Positions 11,742 through 24,900 of a stretch of DNA of 64,000 bases are shown piece by piece. This stretch comes from Cherax quadricarinatus (taxonomy: Eukaryota > Arthropoda > Malacostraca > Decapoda > Parastacidae): positions 28,791,959-28,855,958 of the forward strand of contig NC_091325.1 of assembly GCF_038502225.1 (NCBI RefSeq), given 5' to 3'. Numbering within the stretch: position 1 is the first letter of the stretch; every line of letters begins with the position of its first letter. The translations under genes were made by a program, and so were the position numbers. The notes beneath the pieces are model-generated. The model made no database searches and was not told where the DNA came from. It worked only from the letters and a program-made list of their open reading frames with translations.

Positions 11742-12933
11742 ACAACACTAAGTGTGCGAACACCAATCATCACCTTCGTTACAACACTAAGTGTGGGAAC
11801 ACAAATCATCACCTTTGTTACAACAATAAGTGTGGGATCGCCAATCATCACCTTCGTTACAACACTAACTGTGGGAACACCAATCATCACATTTGGTACA
11901 ACACTAAGTGTGGGAACACCAATCATCACCTTCGTTACAACACTAAGTGTGGGAACACCAATCATCACCTTCGTTACAACACTAAGTGTGGGAACACCAA
12001 TCATCACCTTCGTTACAACACTAAGTGTGGGAACACCAATCATCACATTTGTTACAACACTAAGTGTGGGAACACCAATCATCACCTTCGTTACAACACT
12101 AAGTGTGGGAACACCAATCATCACCTTCGTTACAACACTAAGTGTGGGAACATCAATCATCACCTTCGTTACAACACTAAATGTGGGAACACCAATCATC
12201 ACCTTTGTTAGAACACTAAGTGTGGGAACACCAATCATCACCTTTGTTAGAACACTAAGTGTGGGAACACCAATCATCACCTTTGTTAGAACACTAAGTG
12301 TGGGAACACCAATCATCACCTTTGTTACAACACTAATTGTGGGAACACCAATCATCACCTTTGTTAGAACACTAAGTGTGGGAACACCAATCATCACCTT
12401 TGTTACAACACTAAGAGTGGGAACACCAATCATCACCTTTGCTAGAACACTAAGTGTGGGAACACCAATCTTCACCTTTGTTACAACACTAAGTGTGGGA
12501 ACACCAATCATCACCTTTGTTAGAACACTAAGTGTGGGAACACCAATCATCACCTTTGTTACAACACTAAGTGTGGGAACACCAATCATCACCTTTGTTA
12601 CAACACTAAGTGTGGGAACACCAATCATCACCTTTGTTAGAACACTAAGTGTGGGAACACCAATCATCACCTTTGTTACAACACTAAGAGTGGGAACACC
12701 AATCATCACCTTTGTTAGAACACTAAGTGTGGGAACACCAATCTTCACCTTCGTTACAACACTAAGTGTGGGAACACCAATCATCACCTTTGTTAGAACA
12801 CTAAGTGTGGGAACACCAATCATCACCTTTGTTAGAACACTAAGTGTGGGAACACCAATCATCACCTTTGTTACAACACTAAGAGTGGGAACACCAATCA
12901 TCACCTTTGTTAGAACACTAAGTGTGGGAACAC
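11742..12933. repeat. 39-bp minisatellite, array 2 (about 30 copies)
   Basis: Same 39-base unit and orientation as 9659-10098. Left copies favour CTTCGTTACA, right copies CTTTGTTAGA, and the alternation suggests stepwise amplification. Repetitive reading frames of about 425 codons (+) and over 400 codons (-) are open only because the unit is 13 codons long without stops. Confidence 0.96.
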
Positions 12934-13114
12934 AAGTACATATTCACAAGTCACATATACTAAGTCGAGAAGTTATCACATGTCTCCATCAGTGTCTTAA
13001 TTCCTCTCATTTTCTGTGTTTCCAACATTGAAAATAATACTGATATTTGTTGACAACTGCTGACATAAATGTACGTGTAGTGATTACCAAAGTTATTTAG
13101 TGACATGTAAACGT
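12934..13114. other. Short unique spacer between minisatellite and satellite
   Basis: About 180 bases of AT-rich sequence with no recognisable feature separate the 39-bp and 22-bp arrays. Confidence 0.6.
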
Positions 13115-16100
13115 CTAATGTCCCTGTACTACTGCTGTAATGTTACTGTACTACTGCTGTAATGTTACTGTACTACTGCTGTAATGTTACTGTACTACTG
13201 TTGTAATGTTACTGTACTACTGTTGTAATGTTACTGTACTACTGCTGTAATGTTACTGTACTACTGCTGTAATGTTACTGTACTACTGCTGTAATGTTAC
13301 TGTACTACTGCTGTAATGTTACTGTACTACTGCTGTAATGTTACTGTACTACTGCTGTAATGTTACTGTACTACTGCTGTAATGTTACTGTACTACTGCT
13401 GTAATGTTACTGTACTGCTGCTGTAATGTTACTGTACTACTGCAGTAATGTTACTGTACAACTGCTGTAATGTTACTGTACTACTGCTGTAATGTTACTG
13501 TACTACTGCTGTAATGTTACTGTACTGCTGCTGTAATGTTACTGTACTACTGCCGTAATGTTACTGTACAACTGCTGTAATGTTACAGTACTACTGCTGT
13601 AATGTTACTGTACTACTGCTGTAATGTTACTGTACTACAGCTGTAATGTTACTGTACTACTGCCGTAATGTTACTGTACTATTGCTGTAATGTTACTGTA
13701 CTACTGCTGTAATGTTACTGTACTACTGTTGTAATGTTACAGTACTACTGCTGTAATGTTACTGTACTACTGCTGTAATGTTACTGTACTACTGCTGTAA
13801 TGTTACTGTACTACTGCTGTAATGTTACTGTACTACTGCTGTAATGTCACTGGACTACTGCTGTAATGTTACTGTACTACTGCTGTAATGTTACTGTACT
13901 ACTGCTGTAATGTTACTGTACTACTGCTGTAATGTTACTGTACTACTGCTGTAATGTTACTGTACTACTGCTGTAATGTTACTGTACTACTGCTGTAATG
14001 TTACTGTACTACTGCTGTAATGTCACTGGACTACTGCTGTAATGTTACTGTACTACTGCTGTAATGTTACTGTACAACTGCTGTAATGTTACTGTACTAC
14101 TGCTGTAATGTTACTGTACTACTGCTGTAATGTTACTGTACTATTGCTGTAATTTTACTGTACTACTGCTGTAATGTTACTGTACTACTGCTGTAATGTT
14201 ACTGTACTACTGCTGTAATGTTACAGTACTACTGCTGTAATGTTACTGTACTACTGCTGTAATGTTACTGTACTATTGCTGTAATGTTACTGTACTACAG
14301 CTGCAATGTTACTGTACTACTGCTGTAATGTTACTGTACTATTGCTGTAATGTTACTGTACTACAGCTGTAATGTTACTGTACTACTGCTGTAATGTTAC
14401 TGTACTACAGCTGTAATATTACTGTACTACTGCTGTAATGTTACAGTACTACTGCTGTAATGTTACTGTACTACTGCTGTAATGTTACTGTACTATTGCT
14501 GTAATGTCACTGTACTACTGATGTAATATTACTGTACTACTGCTGTAATGTCACTGTACTACTGCTGTAATGTCACTGTACTACTGCTGTAATGTTACTG
14601 TACTACTGTTGTAATGTCACTGTACTACTGCTGTAATATTACTGTACTACTGTTGTAATGTTACTGTACTACTGCTGTAATGTCACTGTACTACTGCTGT
14701 AATATTACTGTACTACTGTTGTAATGTTACTGTACTACTGTTGTAATGTTACTGTACTACTGCTGTAATGTTACTGTACTACTGCTGTAATATTACTGTA
14801 CTACTGTTGTAATGTTACTGTACTACTGCTGTAATGTTACTGTACTACTGTTGTAATGTTACTGTACTACTGTTGTAATGTTACTGTACTACTGCTGTAA
14901 TGTTACTGTACTACTGCTGTAATATTACTGTACTACTGTTGTAATGTTACTGTACTACTGCTGTAATGTCACTGTACTACTGCTGTAATGTTACTGTACT
15001 ACTGCTGTAATGTCACTGTACTACTGCTGTAATGTTACTGTACTACTGTTGTAATGTCACTGTAATACAGCTGTAATGTCACTGTACTACTGCTGTAATG
15101 TCACTGTACTACTGCTGTAATGTCACTGTACTACTGCTGTAATGTTACTGTACTACTTCTGTAATGTCGCTGTACTACTGCTGTAATGTCACTGTACTAC
15201 TGCTGTAATGTCACTGTACTACTGCTGTAATGTTACTGTACTACTGCTGTAATGTCACTCTACTACTGTTGTAATGTCACTGTACTACTGGTGTAATGTC
15301 ACTGTACGACTGCTGTAAAGTCACTGTACAACTGCTATAATGTCACTGTACTACTGCTGTAATGTTACTGTACTACTGCTGTAATGTCGCTGTACTACTG
15401 CTGTAATGTTACTGTACTACTGCTGTAATGTTACAGTACTACTGCTGTAATGTTACTGTACTACTGCTGTAATGTTACTGTACTACTGCTGTAATGTTAC
15501 TGTACTACTGCTGTAATGTTACTGTACTACTGCTAATGTTACTGTACTACTGCTGTAATGTTACTGTACTACTGCTGTAATGTTACTGTACTACTGCTAA
15601 TGTTACTGTACTACTGCTGTAATGTTACTGTACTACTGCTGTAATGTTACTGTACTACTGTTGTAATGTTACTGTACTACTGTTGTAATGTTACTGTACT
15701 ACTGCTGTAATGTTACTGTACTACTGCTGTAATGTTACTGTACTACTGCTGTAATGTTACAGTACTACTGCTGTAATGTTACTGTACTACTGCTGTAATG
15801 TCACTGTACTACTGCTGTAATGTTACTGTACTACAGCTGTAATGTTACTGTACTACTGCTGTAATGTTGCTGTACTACTGCTGTAATGTTACTGTACTAC
15901 TGCTGTAATGTTACTGTACTACTGTTGTAATGTTACTGTACTACTGCTGTAATGTTACTGTACTACTGCTGTAATGTTACTGTACTACTGCTGTAATGTT
16001 ACAGTACTACTGCTGTAATGTTACTGTACTACTGCTGTAATGTCACTGTACTACTCCTGTAATGTCACTGTACTGCTGCTGTAATGTCACTGTACTACTG

Positions 16101-16154
16101 ATGTAATGTCACTGTACTACTGCTGTAATGTCACTGTACTACTGTTGTAATGTC
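13115..16154. repeat. 22-bp satellite, block A (about 138 copies)
   Basis: Tandem repeats with a 22-base period; core CTGTACTACTGCTGTAATG followed by T(T/C)A. The left part is dominated by the GTTAC variant, the right by GTCAC. Since 22 is not a multiple of three, no long reading frames occur. The block ends where the LINE at 16155 is inserted. Confidence 0.97.
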
Positions 16155-16282
16155 GCATTCGCTGCCTGACCACGGTGGAGTGCGGTTGTCTCGGCACCCC
16201 TCTGCTGTCTTCAGGCGAGCTACCTTAGTTCAGCAACAACCATTGAGTAGTGAGGACGTGCGCTGCTCATTGGGATATCAAC

Positions 16283-17533
16283 ATGGCGGAACATACAGTA
16301 CGGAGAGTGAATACTATCTGCATAGAGCTGGTTCGTGGTACGTTAAGTGGAGATACGATGAACGTCCTTCTCCCTAACATCATCAGGGATACATATGGTA
16401 TTCCCAACGAGGAATTGTATGGCGTCGCCCTTAATGGTTTAACAAGAATCTTTGTGAAATTTCTACGAGTCGATTACTACACAAGAATTGTCGAGCATTA
16501 CCAGGAACAACGCATGAGTGTGAATTCAACGATGGATGTTGTGTTACATGACGTCTCTAAGTACTTCACATGGGTGAAGGTACGGAATGTACCCTTCGAG
16601 GCTACGGCTTATGGCCTGCAGGAGTTTTTTCGAAGTTATGGGACAGTGCATTCTGCAACAATGGGGGTGTGGAGGGATGGTCCATATGAAGGAATGCCGG
16701 AAGGTTCTTACACCCTTAAAATGACCTTAACAAGGCCTATACCATCCTATGTTACGATGATCGGTTGTAGAACACAGGTTTATGTGTACTATGCTGGGCA
16801 AAGGAAAACATGTCGTCTATGTAGCTCTTATGAGCACATGGCAGCCCAGTGTCCTAGGAGGCGGGCTTCTCGAATTCTCGACACTCCAATTGTGATTCAA
16901 CAGTCGTGTAATTTGGTGCCTGGCTCTGATGCCTCGGGAGGCCGGAGGAATGACCTCTGGAGCGAAGAGGTCGACCGGGAGGTGGCGGCGGCGGAGACAT
17001 GTGTCACTCTCCCAGGGGCGTCGGGGGAGTTGAAGGTGACATCTGAGGAGACTTTCGTCCAGGAAGCTTCAACCCAGGATGGGTTATTGGCAGATGTGAT
17101 CAAGGATTTTTTGGATGAGGAGGAACCCTGTGCAAAAGGTGTCCTTAGTTCATGTGAAGCTGGAACTTTGGAGGGACAACAAATTGTTGAGGAAGACTTG
17201 AGTAAGATTGGGCGGGAGCATGTGGTGGCCGTGGAGGTACACCAGGAGGAATTGTCTGAGGGTGATATGTGTGTAAGTGTGAGTTCTAGGAAACGAACTG
17301 CGGCATCAGAGATAGATGAGGTCATTACCCCAGGGCAGAGGCTGGGGAAGAAGTCATGGGCAGCGGTTGTGGAGCCGAGGACACATAGTGGTAGAGGTGT
17401 GCCTGAGTTGCAAATTGGGAAAGGGAGGGGGGAAGTGACTGCACAGGAAAACTCGAGTGGCAAAGGAACACGTAATATGAAAAGTGCAGTGGGTAAATCC
17501 CAGAGGCATAGGGGAAAGCCGCCCCTTCTGTAA
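16283..17533 (+). CDS. LINE ORF1 (CCHC RNA-binding protein), intact
   Basis: 416 codons from the ATG at 16283, chosen because copy 1 has its homologous start at the same point. It would bind and package the element RNA. The N-terminal third carries the conserved IIRDTYGIPNEELYGVALNG block and WVKVRNVPFEA / YGTVHSAT, an RRM-like arrangement. A canonical CX2CX4HX4C knuckle, CRLCSSYEHMAAQC, lies near residues 183-196. The C-terminal half is acidic and low complexity, ending in a conserved RHRGKPP block. No stop or frameshift is seen. The last 22 bases overlap the ORF2 frame (-1). A heptamer GGGAAAG in slippery phase (G GGA AAG) sits at 17512-17518. Confidence 0.88.
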   Translation: MAEHTVRRVNTICIELVRGTLSGDTMNVLLPNIIRDTYGIPNEELYGVALNGLTRIFVKFLRVDYYTRIVEHYQEQRMSVNSTMDVVLHDVSKYFTWVKVRNVPFEATAYGLQEFFRSYGTVHSATMGVWRDGPYEGMPEGSYTLKMTLTRPIPSYVTMIGCRTQVYVYYAGQRKTCRLCSSYEHMAAQCPRRRASRILDTPIVIQQSCNLVPGSDASGGRRNDLWSEEVDREVAAAETCVTLPGASGELKVTSEETFVQEASTQDGLLADVIKDFLDEEEPCAKGVLSSCEAGTLEGQQIVEEDLSKIGREHVVAVEVHQEELSEGDMCVSVSSRKRTAASEIDEVITPGQRLGKKSWAAVVEPRTHSGRGVPELQIGKGRGEVTAQENSSGKGTRNMKSAVGKSQRHRGKPPLL

Positions 17534-20500
17534 TTTTCAGATGTGTCACGCTTAATGTTAATGGACTTAAGACTGAGGTCAAGAAAGTTTGGTTGGAGTG
17601 GTTTTTAAGGCGGTTTGATGTTGACATATGCTTTTTGCAAGAGCATAATCACAGGGCTGGTAGTGTGTTGAGGGTGAAAGGATATCGGATGTATGTAACC
17701 AGTGGTTTGCAATTGAAAGGTGGGGTAGCAGTTGCGGTAAAGGAGACCAGCCCCTTGCGTGTCATCGGTTGGGAAGAGGGGGGGGGGGTGGGAGGATCGT
17801 GAGGGTGGATGGCGTCTGGGGTGAGAGTCGAGTTAGTTTCGTGGGAGTTTACATGCCAGCAACTAGTAATATCAGGGTAAAAGTAGATTTTGTCAGAGAG
17901 GTATTGCTGTATCACTTGAGAGGTTTGCCTGCTATAGCAGTAATAGGAGGTGATTGGAATTGTGTGATTAGGAGTGGTGATGTCGAACCGAGAGGGGCGG
18001 GTTGTGTGCTGAGTGTGCTGAGGGATGTATTGCGAGATATTGGGGTTGTTGATGTGGTGGGGAGGGGGGGTTACCTAGTGGAGCATACGTTCGTCCGTAG
18101 GGGATATGAAGCGCGATTAGACAGAATTTATATTAAGCAGGGTATAGATGTTGTGAGGGTGCAAACCTTCGATGTGGGGTTTTCTGATCACAGAGCGGTA
18201 ATAGCAGATTTGATGTGGGATGGAGTGGTGCGTATTTATTCTGGGTACTGGAAATTAAATGTAAGGCTTCTTAAGGAGGAGGGGGAGGGGCCTTTTTTCA
18301 GTGATTGGTGGTTGCCTTTTTGGGAGGCTAGGAACAGGGAGATAGATCTGTTAGATTGGTGGGAAATGCAGGCAAAACCTGGAATAGCGAATTTTTTTAA
18401 GGCTAGGGGACGAGAGGAGGCGAGGTGGCGTTTTGGGTTGCAAAATTATCTGGAGGGACAGTTGCAAGATTGTTATGTTGGGGGAGGTGGTAGGAGGGAT
18501 GATATGGACAGACTGCGGAGTAGAATAGCTGAATTACACAATGATAGGTTTGATGCAATTAGGGTTAGGGCGGGGTTAGAGGATGTTTTGTGGGGTGATA
18601 AACCGTCTGGGTATGTTTTACGTAAATTTCGGGACCGACAGAGTGTAACCACCATTCTACAATTGGAGACAAGCCCTGGGGTGGGAGGGTATCCAGTGGG
18701 TCGAGTCCTATCCAATACGGAAAGTATGAGTCTCTATGCTGATAGTTGGTTTAGAGAGAAATGGAGTTGGAGGGAGGGGGGTTCCTGGGAGGGTATTTTT
18801 GAAGGGGGGTTCCATAGCGTTTTAAGTGAGCAGGATAGAGTGGGGTTGGAGGTTGGTATAAGTGAGGTTGAGGTGGAAGAGGAAGTTTTCGGGATGAGTA
18901 CCGGGAAAACACCAGGGATAGACGGTATACCAAATGATTTTTATAGAGCACATTGGGGGTGTATTAGGCAGTGTTTTGTTAGGCTATTGGACCATATGTT
19001 AACTAGTGGGAAGTTGGGCATATCGCAAAGTACGGGTGTCATAGTTTTGGTGCCAAAGAAGGGGGGGGGGTAGAGAGTTGAGTGCTTACCGTGCAATATC
19101 TTTGATGTGCGCTGATTACAAGGTTTTTGCGAAAATTTTGGGTAATAGACTGAAGAAGGTCATGGGGTCGGTGATACATGGGGGACAGTTTGGTATCCCG
19201 GGGAGGAGTATGCGGGTAGGTCATGGTCGTATTCGGGATTTCCTTGAGGGTAGTAATAAGGGAGGTATTCTAGGTCTGGATTGGGAGAAAGCTTATGATT
19301 ATGATAGGGAATTTTTGATTGAGAGTATGGTGAGAATGGGTTTTGGAGGGAGGGTGGTTGGATGGGTGAGGACTTTGTATGAGAATGCATCAATGAGAGT
19401 ACAGGTAAATGGGAGGTTGGGTAGTTCAGTAAGCATGGGAAGGGGTTTAAGGCAGGGGTGTCCACTCTCCCAAATACTCTTTGCATGTATGCAGAATCCT
19501 TTCTATGTTCTGGTTGATGGTGGGATGGGAAGGTTGGGGGAGAGTGGAGGATATTGTGGGAATATTGTTGGTTAAGTAGATGATACAACTGTTTTACTTA
19601 ATGAGATTGAAGATTTAAGAAAAGTGGGAAGGGTAATTGAGATTTTTGGGAATGCTACTGGGATGAGAGTTAATAAGCAGAAATCACGGTTGTTGGAGGT
19701 AGGCGCTTGGGTAGGAGGGACCTTGGGGGAGGAGTTTGGTTGGATAACTGTAGATAGGCTAAAGATTTGTGGGATTTTGTTTTTGGCAGATGCACAGGAG
19801 AGCAGGAGGGTTAATTCAGAAATGGTAATGGACAGAGCTTTGAGTAGGCTGAGGAGTCTAAGGGCCGGGGATGTAACCTTGCATCAAAGGGTTGTGGTGG
19901 TAAATACGCTGATTTATAGTAAGGTGTGGGGAGTGGCGGAAATTTACCCATTAAGAAGTCAGGATATTATGGAAATGCAAAGAAGGGTCTTAAGGTATGT
20001 GTGGGGCTATGGGAGGGCGTGGTTGGGCAAAGATGTAGTAATGACTGTGGTAAGGCAGGGAGGACTGGGATTGATTGCATTAGGGTCTAGGGTGAAGGCG
20101 CTATATGTGAAGCAGAGGTATATTCGGGCAGCGGGGGAAAGGGGTCTTCGGGTGGGGGAGGTGATGGGGGATATCCGCAAATGGTGGGGTGGCAGGGACT
20201 TAGTGGAGTGTGAAGACATGTTGCGGTTTATGTTAAAGGTATGCAATGTTAAAAAACTCAAGGTAAAACGGTTAGTGGGTGTGGGTCGTCGTCAGGAATT
20301 AATGCAAGGGATGGCAGTGTATCCCACATATGATTGGAGAGTGATATGGGTGGAATTTAGTAAATTAAGAATACCGGCAAGAGCGAGGGAATTAGTATAT
20401 AGATTTCTTATGGGGACGTTAGCATCGAAAGAGGTGCTAAGACGAATGGGTTTTGTGAAAGAGGCGTCATGCGCTTTTTGTGGGGAAGTTGAAACGGCTT

Positions 20501-20853
20501 TTCATGTAGTATATTTTTGTTCTGCATTGGAGGTGGTAAGATTGTGGTTGAAGAGGGTTTTCTTTTTATTGGGGGGGGGAAAGATATCACCCCTTAGGGC
20601 TTTAATGTTAGATATGGAAGGGGTACCCAAAGAGGTGGGAAGGGCTATCAGATATGTAATAGTTGATTACTTGTATGTTTCTTGGGGGATGAGGGAGGTG
20701 GAGGGGAACATTAGGATAAAAGCGTTGGCGGCGAGTTTTTATAGGACAGCATGTAGGAACAAACAATTATATGGGGGAAGGTGGGTAATTAGTTTTCCGG
20801 AGGGATATCGTGGACTTACTGTTGAACGTTTACTCCGTTTGAGTATGGGGTGA
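17512..20853 (+). pseudogene. LINE ORF2: AP endonuclease, RT, C-terminal zinc motif; 3 breaks
   Basis: Would nick the target and prime reverse transcription. Endonuclease: VTLNVNGL, CFLQEHN, GGDWNCV, RLDRIYI, SDHRAV. RT: STGKTPGIDGIPNDFY, SAYRAISLMCADYKVF, LDWEKAYDYD, RGLRQGCPLSQILFACM, then the catalytic box. C-terminus: CAFCGEVETAFHVVYFC (CX2CX7HX4C), usual for LINE ORF2. Three breaks: frame changes in an 11-G run (17778-17788) and in a 10-G run (19061-19070), and a TAA at 19573-19575 where the Tyr of YVDD is expected. The frame reopens after it (VDDTT) and continues to 20853. No ATG precedes the endonuclease; the frame opens after the TAG at 17509-17511. Confidence 0.87.
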
Positions 20854-21993
20854 GAGGCAAGGGGTTGGTCTCTTCAGTGGTGCGCCCTCTTGGTGTGATT
20901 GGAAGCCTGGTGAGGTATGGTTGATTGGTTTGCACGGTGGTTGATGTGGGTAAAGTTTATTGTAGGAGTATGTAGACCTTATGAATTTTTGTAAAATCAC
21001 AGAGTCAAAAGTTATGTGATTTTCGGTTTTTCCCTTATTGTTATAAGAATCATTTTATATAGGAGGTTTATATTTATATGTAAAATGTGAGGTTATGTCT
21101 TATATATTTTTAATCTGAAGATAGATTTAGCCTTGTCATACACCTCTTTTTTTATTATTGTATTGAATATGTACATTATGCACTATGTACGAAAATATAT
21201 AAGTATTTGATGGGGTTTATATATCCCCTTATTTTGTATGGAAGGTCCTATTATATATTGAGTGTTAATCAGTAACATTAACTTTGTGTATGAGTAGGGT
21301 GTTTGGGGGAACCAATGTCTTTGGTATAGTTCTATCATAAATTGTAATATTTAGTTTATTTGCAGACAAGTCATTTAGCGATTTATTTCTATGTATGATT
21401 TAGTTTGTTCTCATGAATAAGTGCACATACACGTATGTGTATATGCATGCGTATATGTATACATATATGATTGCAGGACTCGTTCCTACATGTCTTATAA
21501 TGACCCTGACTGTTTTTGTTTGGAAGTCTGCTGGGTTGGGTTATTTTAGTAGAAATTGTTTTCAATGACCATTCATTAGGGAAATTAATGTATGTTATTT
21601 AGAATGGGGACTGTACATACGGGGGGGGGGGGGGTAGAAGTGTCAGCTGTGTCGGCACTGGCAATAATGAGTATTGTAAAGGAGGCTTTGAAGGTTATGT
21701 GGATTAATAATATATAAATAACAAAGTGGAAAAAATAATGCAGATTGTAGGTTTGGGTTTTCCTTGGTTATAATAATAATGATGAATATTGTTATGTTAT
21801 CTTGTGTAATCTTACTTAACATAGTTACATTGGATGTAATGTATATGGGATGAGGGACAGTTGTGACAACACAACGTTAATCGTCTGTGTTCATTTAGAC
21901 AATGGGATTTATAATTTTGAGTAAGAACTGATAATGTGTTCTATTATCTATTTAATGTATTGTGTTGTTTTAAATAAAAATATAAAAAAAAAA
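20854..21993 (+). other. 3' UTR of LINE copy 2
   Basis: About 1.1 kb of AT-rich non-coding sequence between the ORF2 stop and the A-rich tail, with T-rich tracts, a G-run near 21620-21633, AATAAA at 21973-21978 and the terminal A-run. No RNA gene or reading frame was recognised. Confidence 0.75.
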
Positions 21994-24900
21994 ACTACTG
22001 TTGTAATGTCACTGTACTGCTCTTGTAATGTCACTGTACTATTGCTTTAATATCACTGTACTACTTCTGTAATGTCACTGTACTACTGCTGTAATGTCAC
22101 TGTACTACCGTTGAAATGTCACTGTACTGCTCTTGTAATGTCACTGTACTACTGCTGTAATATCAGTGTACTACTGCTCTAATGTCACTGTACTACTGCT
22201 GTAATGTCACTGTATTACTGTTGTAATGTCACTGTACTACTGCTGTAATGTCACTGTACTAATTCTGTAATGTCACTGTACTACTGCTGTAAAGTCACTG
22301 TACTAATGTTGAAATGTCACTGCACTGCTCTTGTATTGTCACTGTACTAGTGCTGTAATATCACTGTACTACTGCTGTAATGTCACTGTACTACTGCTGT
22401 AATGTCACTGTACTACTGCTCTATTGTCACTGTACTACTGCTGAAATGTCACTGTACTACTGCTGAAATGTCACTGTACTACTGTTGTAATGTCACTGTA
22501 CTGCTGTTGTAATGTCACTGTACTGCTGTTGTAATGTCACTGTACTACTGCTGTAATGTCACTGTACTACTGGTGAAATGTCACTGTACTACTGTTGTAA
22601 TGTCACTGTACTACTGTTGTAATGTCACTGTACTGCTGTTGTAATGTCACTGTACTACTGCTGTAATGTCACTGTACTACTGTTGTAATGTCACTGTACT
22701 TCTGTTGTAATGTCACTGTACTACTGTTGTAATGTCACTGTACTTCTGTTGTAATGTCACTGTACTGCTGTTATGTCACTGTACTACTGCTGTAATGTCA
22801 CTGTACTACTGCTGTAATGTCACTGTACTACTGCTGAAATGTCACTGTACTACTGTTGTAATGTCACTGTACTACTGCTGTAATGTCACTGTACTACTGT
22901 TGTAATGTCACTGTACTTCTGTTGTAATGTCACTGTACTGCTGTTATGTCACTGTACTACTGCTGTAATGTCACTGTACTACTGCTGAAATGTCACTGTA
23001 CTACTGTTGTAATGTCACTGTACTACTGCTGTAATGTCACTGTACTACTGCTGAAATGTCACTGTACTACTGCTGAAATGTCACTGTACTACTGCTGTAA
23101 TGTCACTGTACTACTGTTGTAATGTCACTGTACTTCTGTTGTAATGTCACTGTACTGCTGTTATGTCACTGTACTACTGCTGAAATGTCACTGTACTACT
23201 GTTGTAATGTCATTGTACTACTGCTGTAATGTCACTGTACTACTGCTGAAATGTCACTGTACTACTGCTGAAATGTCACTGTACTACTGCTGTAATGTCA
23301 CTGTACTACTGTTGTAATGTCACTGTACTACTGTTGTAATGTCACTGTACAACTGTTGAAATGTCAATGTACTACTGCTGTAATGTTACTGTACTACTGC
23401 TGTAATGTTACTGTACTACTGCTGTAATGTTACTGTACTACTGCTGTAATGTTACTGTACTACTGCTGTAATGTTACTGTACTACTGCTGTAATGTTACT
23501 GTACTACTGCTGTAATGTTACTGTACTACTGCTGTAATGTTACTGTACTACTGCTGTAATGTTACTGTACTACTGCTGTAATGTCACTGTACTACTGCTG
23601 TAATGTCACTGTATTACTGCTGTAATGTCACTGTACTACTGCTGTAATGTCACTGTACTACTGCTGTAATGTCACTGTACTATTGCTGTAATGTTACTGT
23701 ACTACTGCTGTAATGTCACTGTAATACTGCTGTAATGTCACTGTACTACTGCTGTGATGTCACTGTACTACTGCTGTAATGTTAATGTACTACTGTTGTA
23801 ATGTCACTGTACTACTGCTGTAATGTCACTGTACTACTGCTGTAATGTTACTGTAATACTGCTGTAATGTCGCTGTACTACTGCTGTAATGTCACTATAC
23901 TACTGCTGTAATGTCACTGTACTACTGCTGTAATGTCACTGTACTACTGCTGTAATGTCACTCTACTACTGTTGTAATGTCACTGTACTACTGGTGTAAT
24001 GTCACTGTACGACTGCTGTAAAGTCACTGTACAACTGCTATAATGTCACTGAACTACTGCTGTAATGTTACTGTACTACTGCTGTAATGTCGCTGTACTA
24101 CTGCTGTAATGTCACTGTACTACTGCTGTAATGTTAGTGTACTACTGCTGTAATGTTACTGTACTACTGCTGTAATGTCACTGTTCTACTGCTGTAATGT
24201 TACTGTACTGCTGCTGTAATGTCACTGTACTACTGCTGTAATGTCACTGTACTACTGCTGTAATGTCACTGTACTACTGCTGTAATGTTACTGTACTACT
24301 GCCGTAATGTCACTGTACTACTGTTGTAATGTCACTGTACTACTGTCGTAATGTCACTGTACTACTGCTGTTATGTCACTGTACTACTGCTGTAATGTCA
24401 CTGTACTACTGTTGCAATGTCACTGTACTACAGCTATAATGTCACTGTACGACTGCTGTAAAGTCACTGTACAACTGCTATAATGTCAAGGTACTGCACT
24501 TGTAATGTCACTGTACTACTGCTGTAATGTCACTGTACTACTGCTGTAATGTTACTGTACTACTGCCGTAATGTCACTGTACTACTGCTGTAATGTCACT
24601 GTTCTACTGTCGTAATGTCACTGTACTACTGCTGTAATGTCACTGCACTACTGCTGTAATGTCACTGTATTACTGCTGTAATAAGACTGTACTACTGCTT
24701 TAATGTCACTGTACTACTGCTGAAATGTCACTGTACTACTGTTGCAATGTCACTGTACTACAGCTGTAATGTCACTGTACGACTGTTGTAATGTCACTGT
24801 ACTACTGCTGTAATGTCACTGTACTACTGCTGTAATGTTACTGTACTACTGCCGTAATGTCACTGTACTACTGCTGTAATGTCACTGTACTACTGCTGTA

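Larger units (their letters stand above)
16155..21993 (+). mobile_element. L1/Tx1-like LINE, copy 2, full length, inserted in the satellite
   Basis: Complete LINE: short 5' UTR (16155-16282), ORF1, overlapping ORF2, long AT-rich 3' UTR, AATAAA at 21973-21978 and a short A-run at 21984-21994. It interrupts the 22-bp satellite and is flanked by a 17-base repeat of satellite, ACTACTGTTGTAATGTC, at 16138-16154 and 21994-22010, as expected for a target-site duplication. The satellite is itself periodic, but both flanks share the rarer CTGTTG variant and are in register. Confidence 0.9.

Noticed and set aside
11754..13031. Large repetitive protein (about 425 codons, +) and its minus-strand counterpart
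   Set aside because: Produced by the 39-bp tandem repeat, which is open in several frames at once; no domain, no conserved start, and equal openness on both strands.
17325..19588. Pro/Ser/His-rich minus-strand ORFs over the plus-strand LINE
   Set aside because: Antisense shadows of ORF1/ORF2, caused by G-rich coding on the plus strand.
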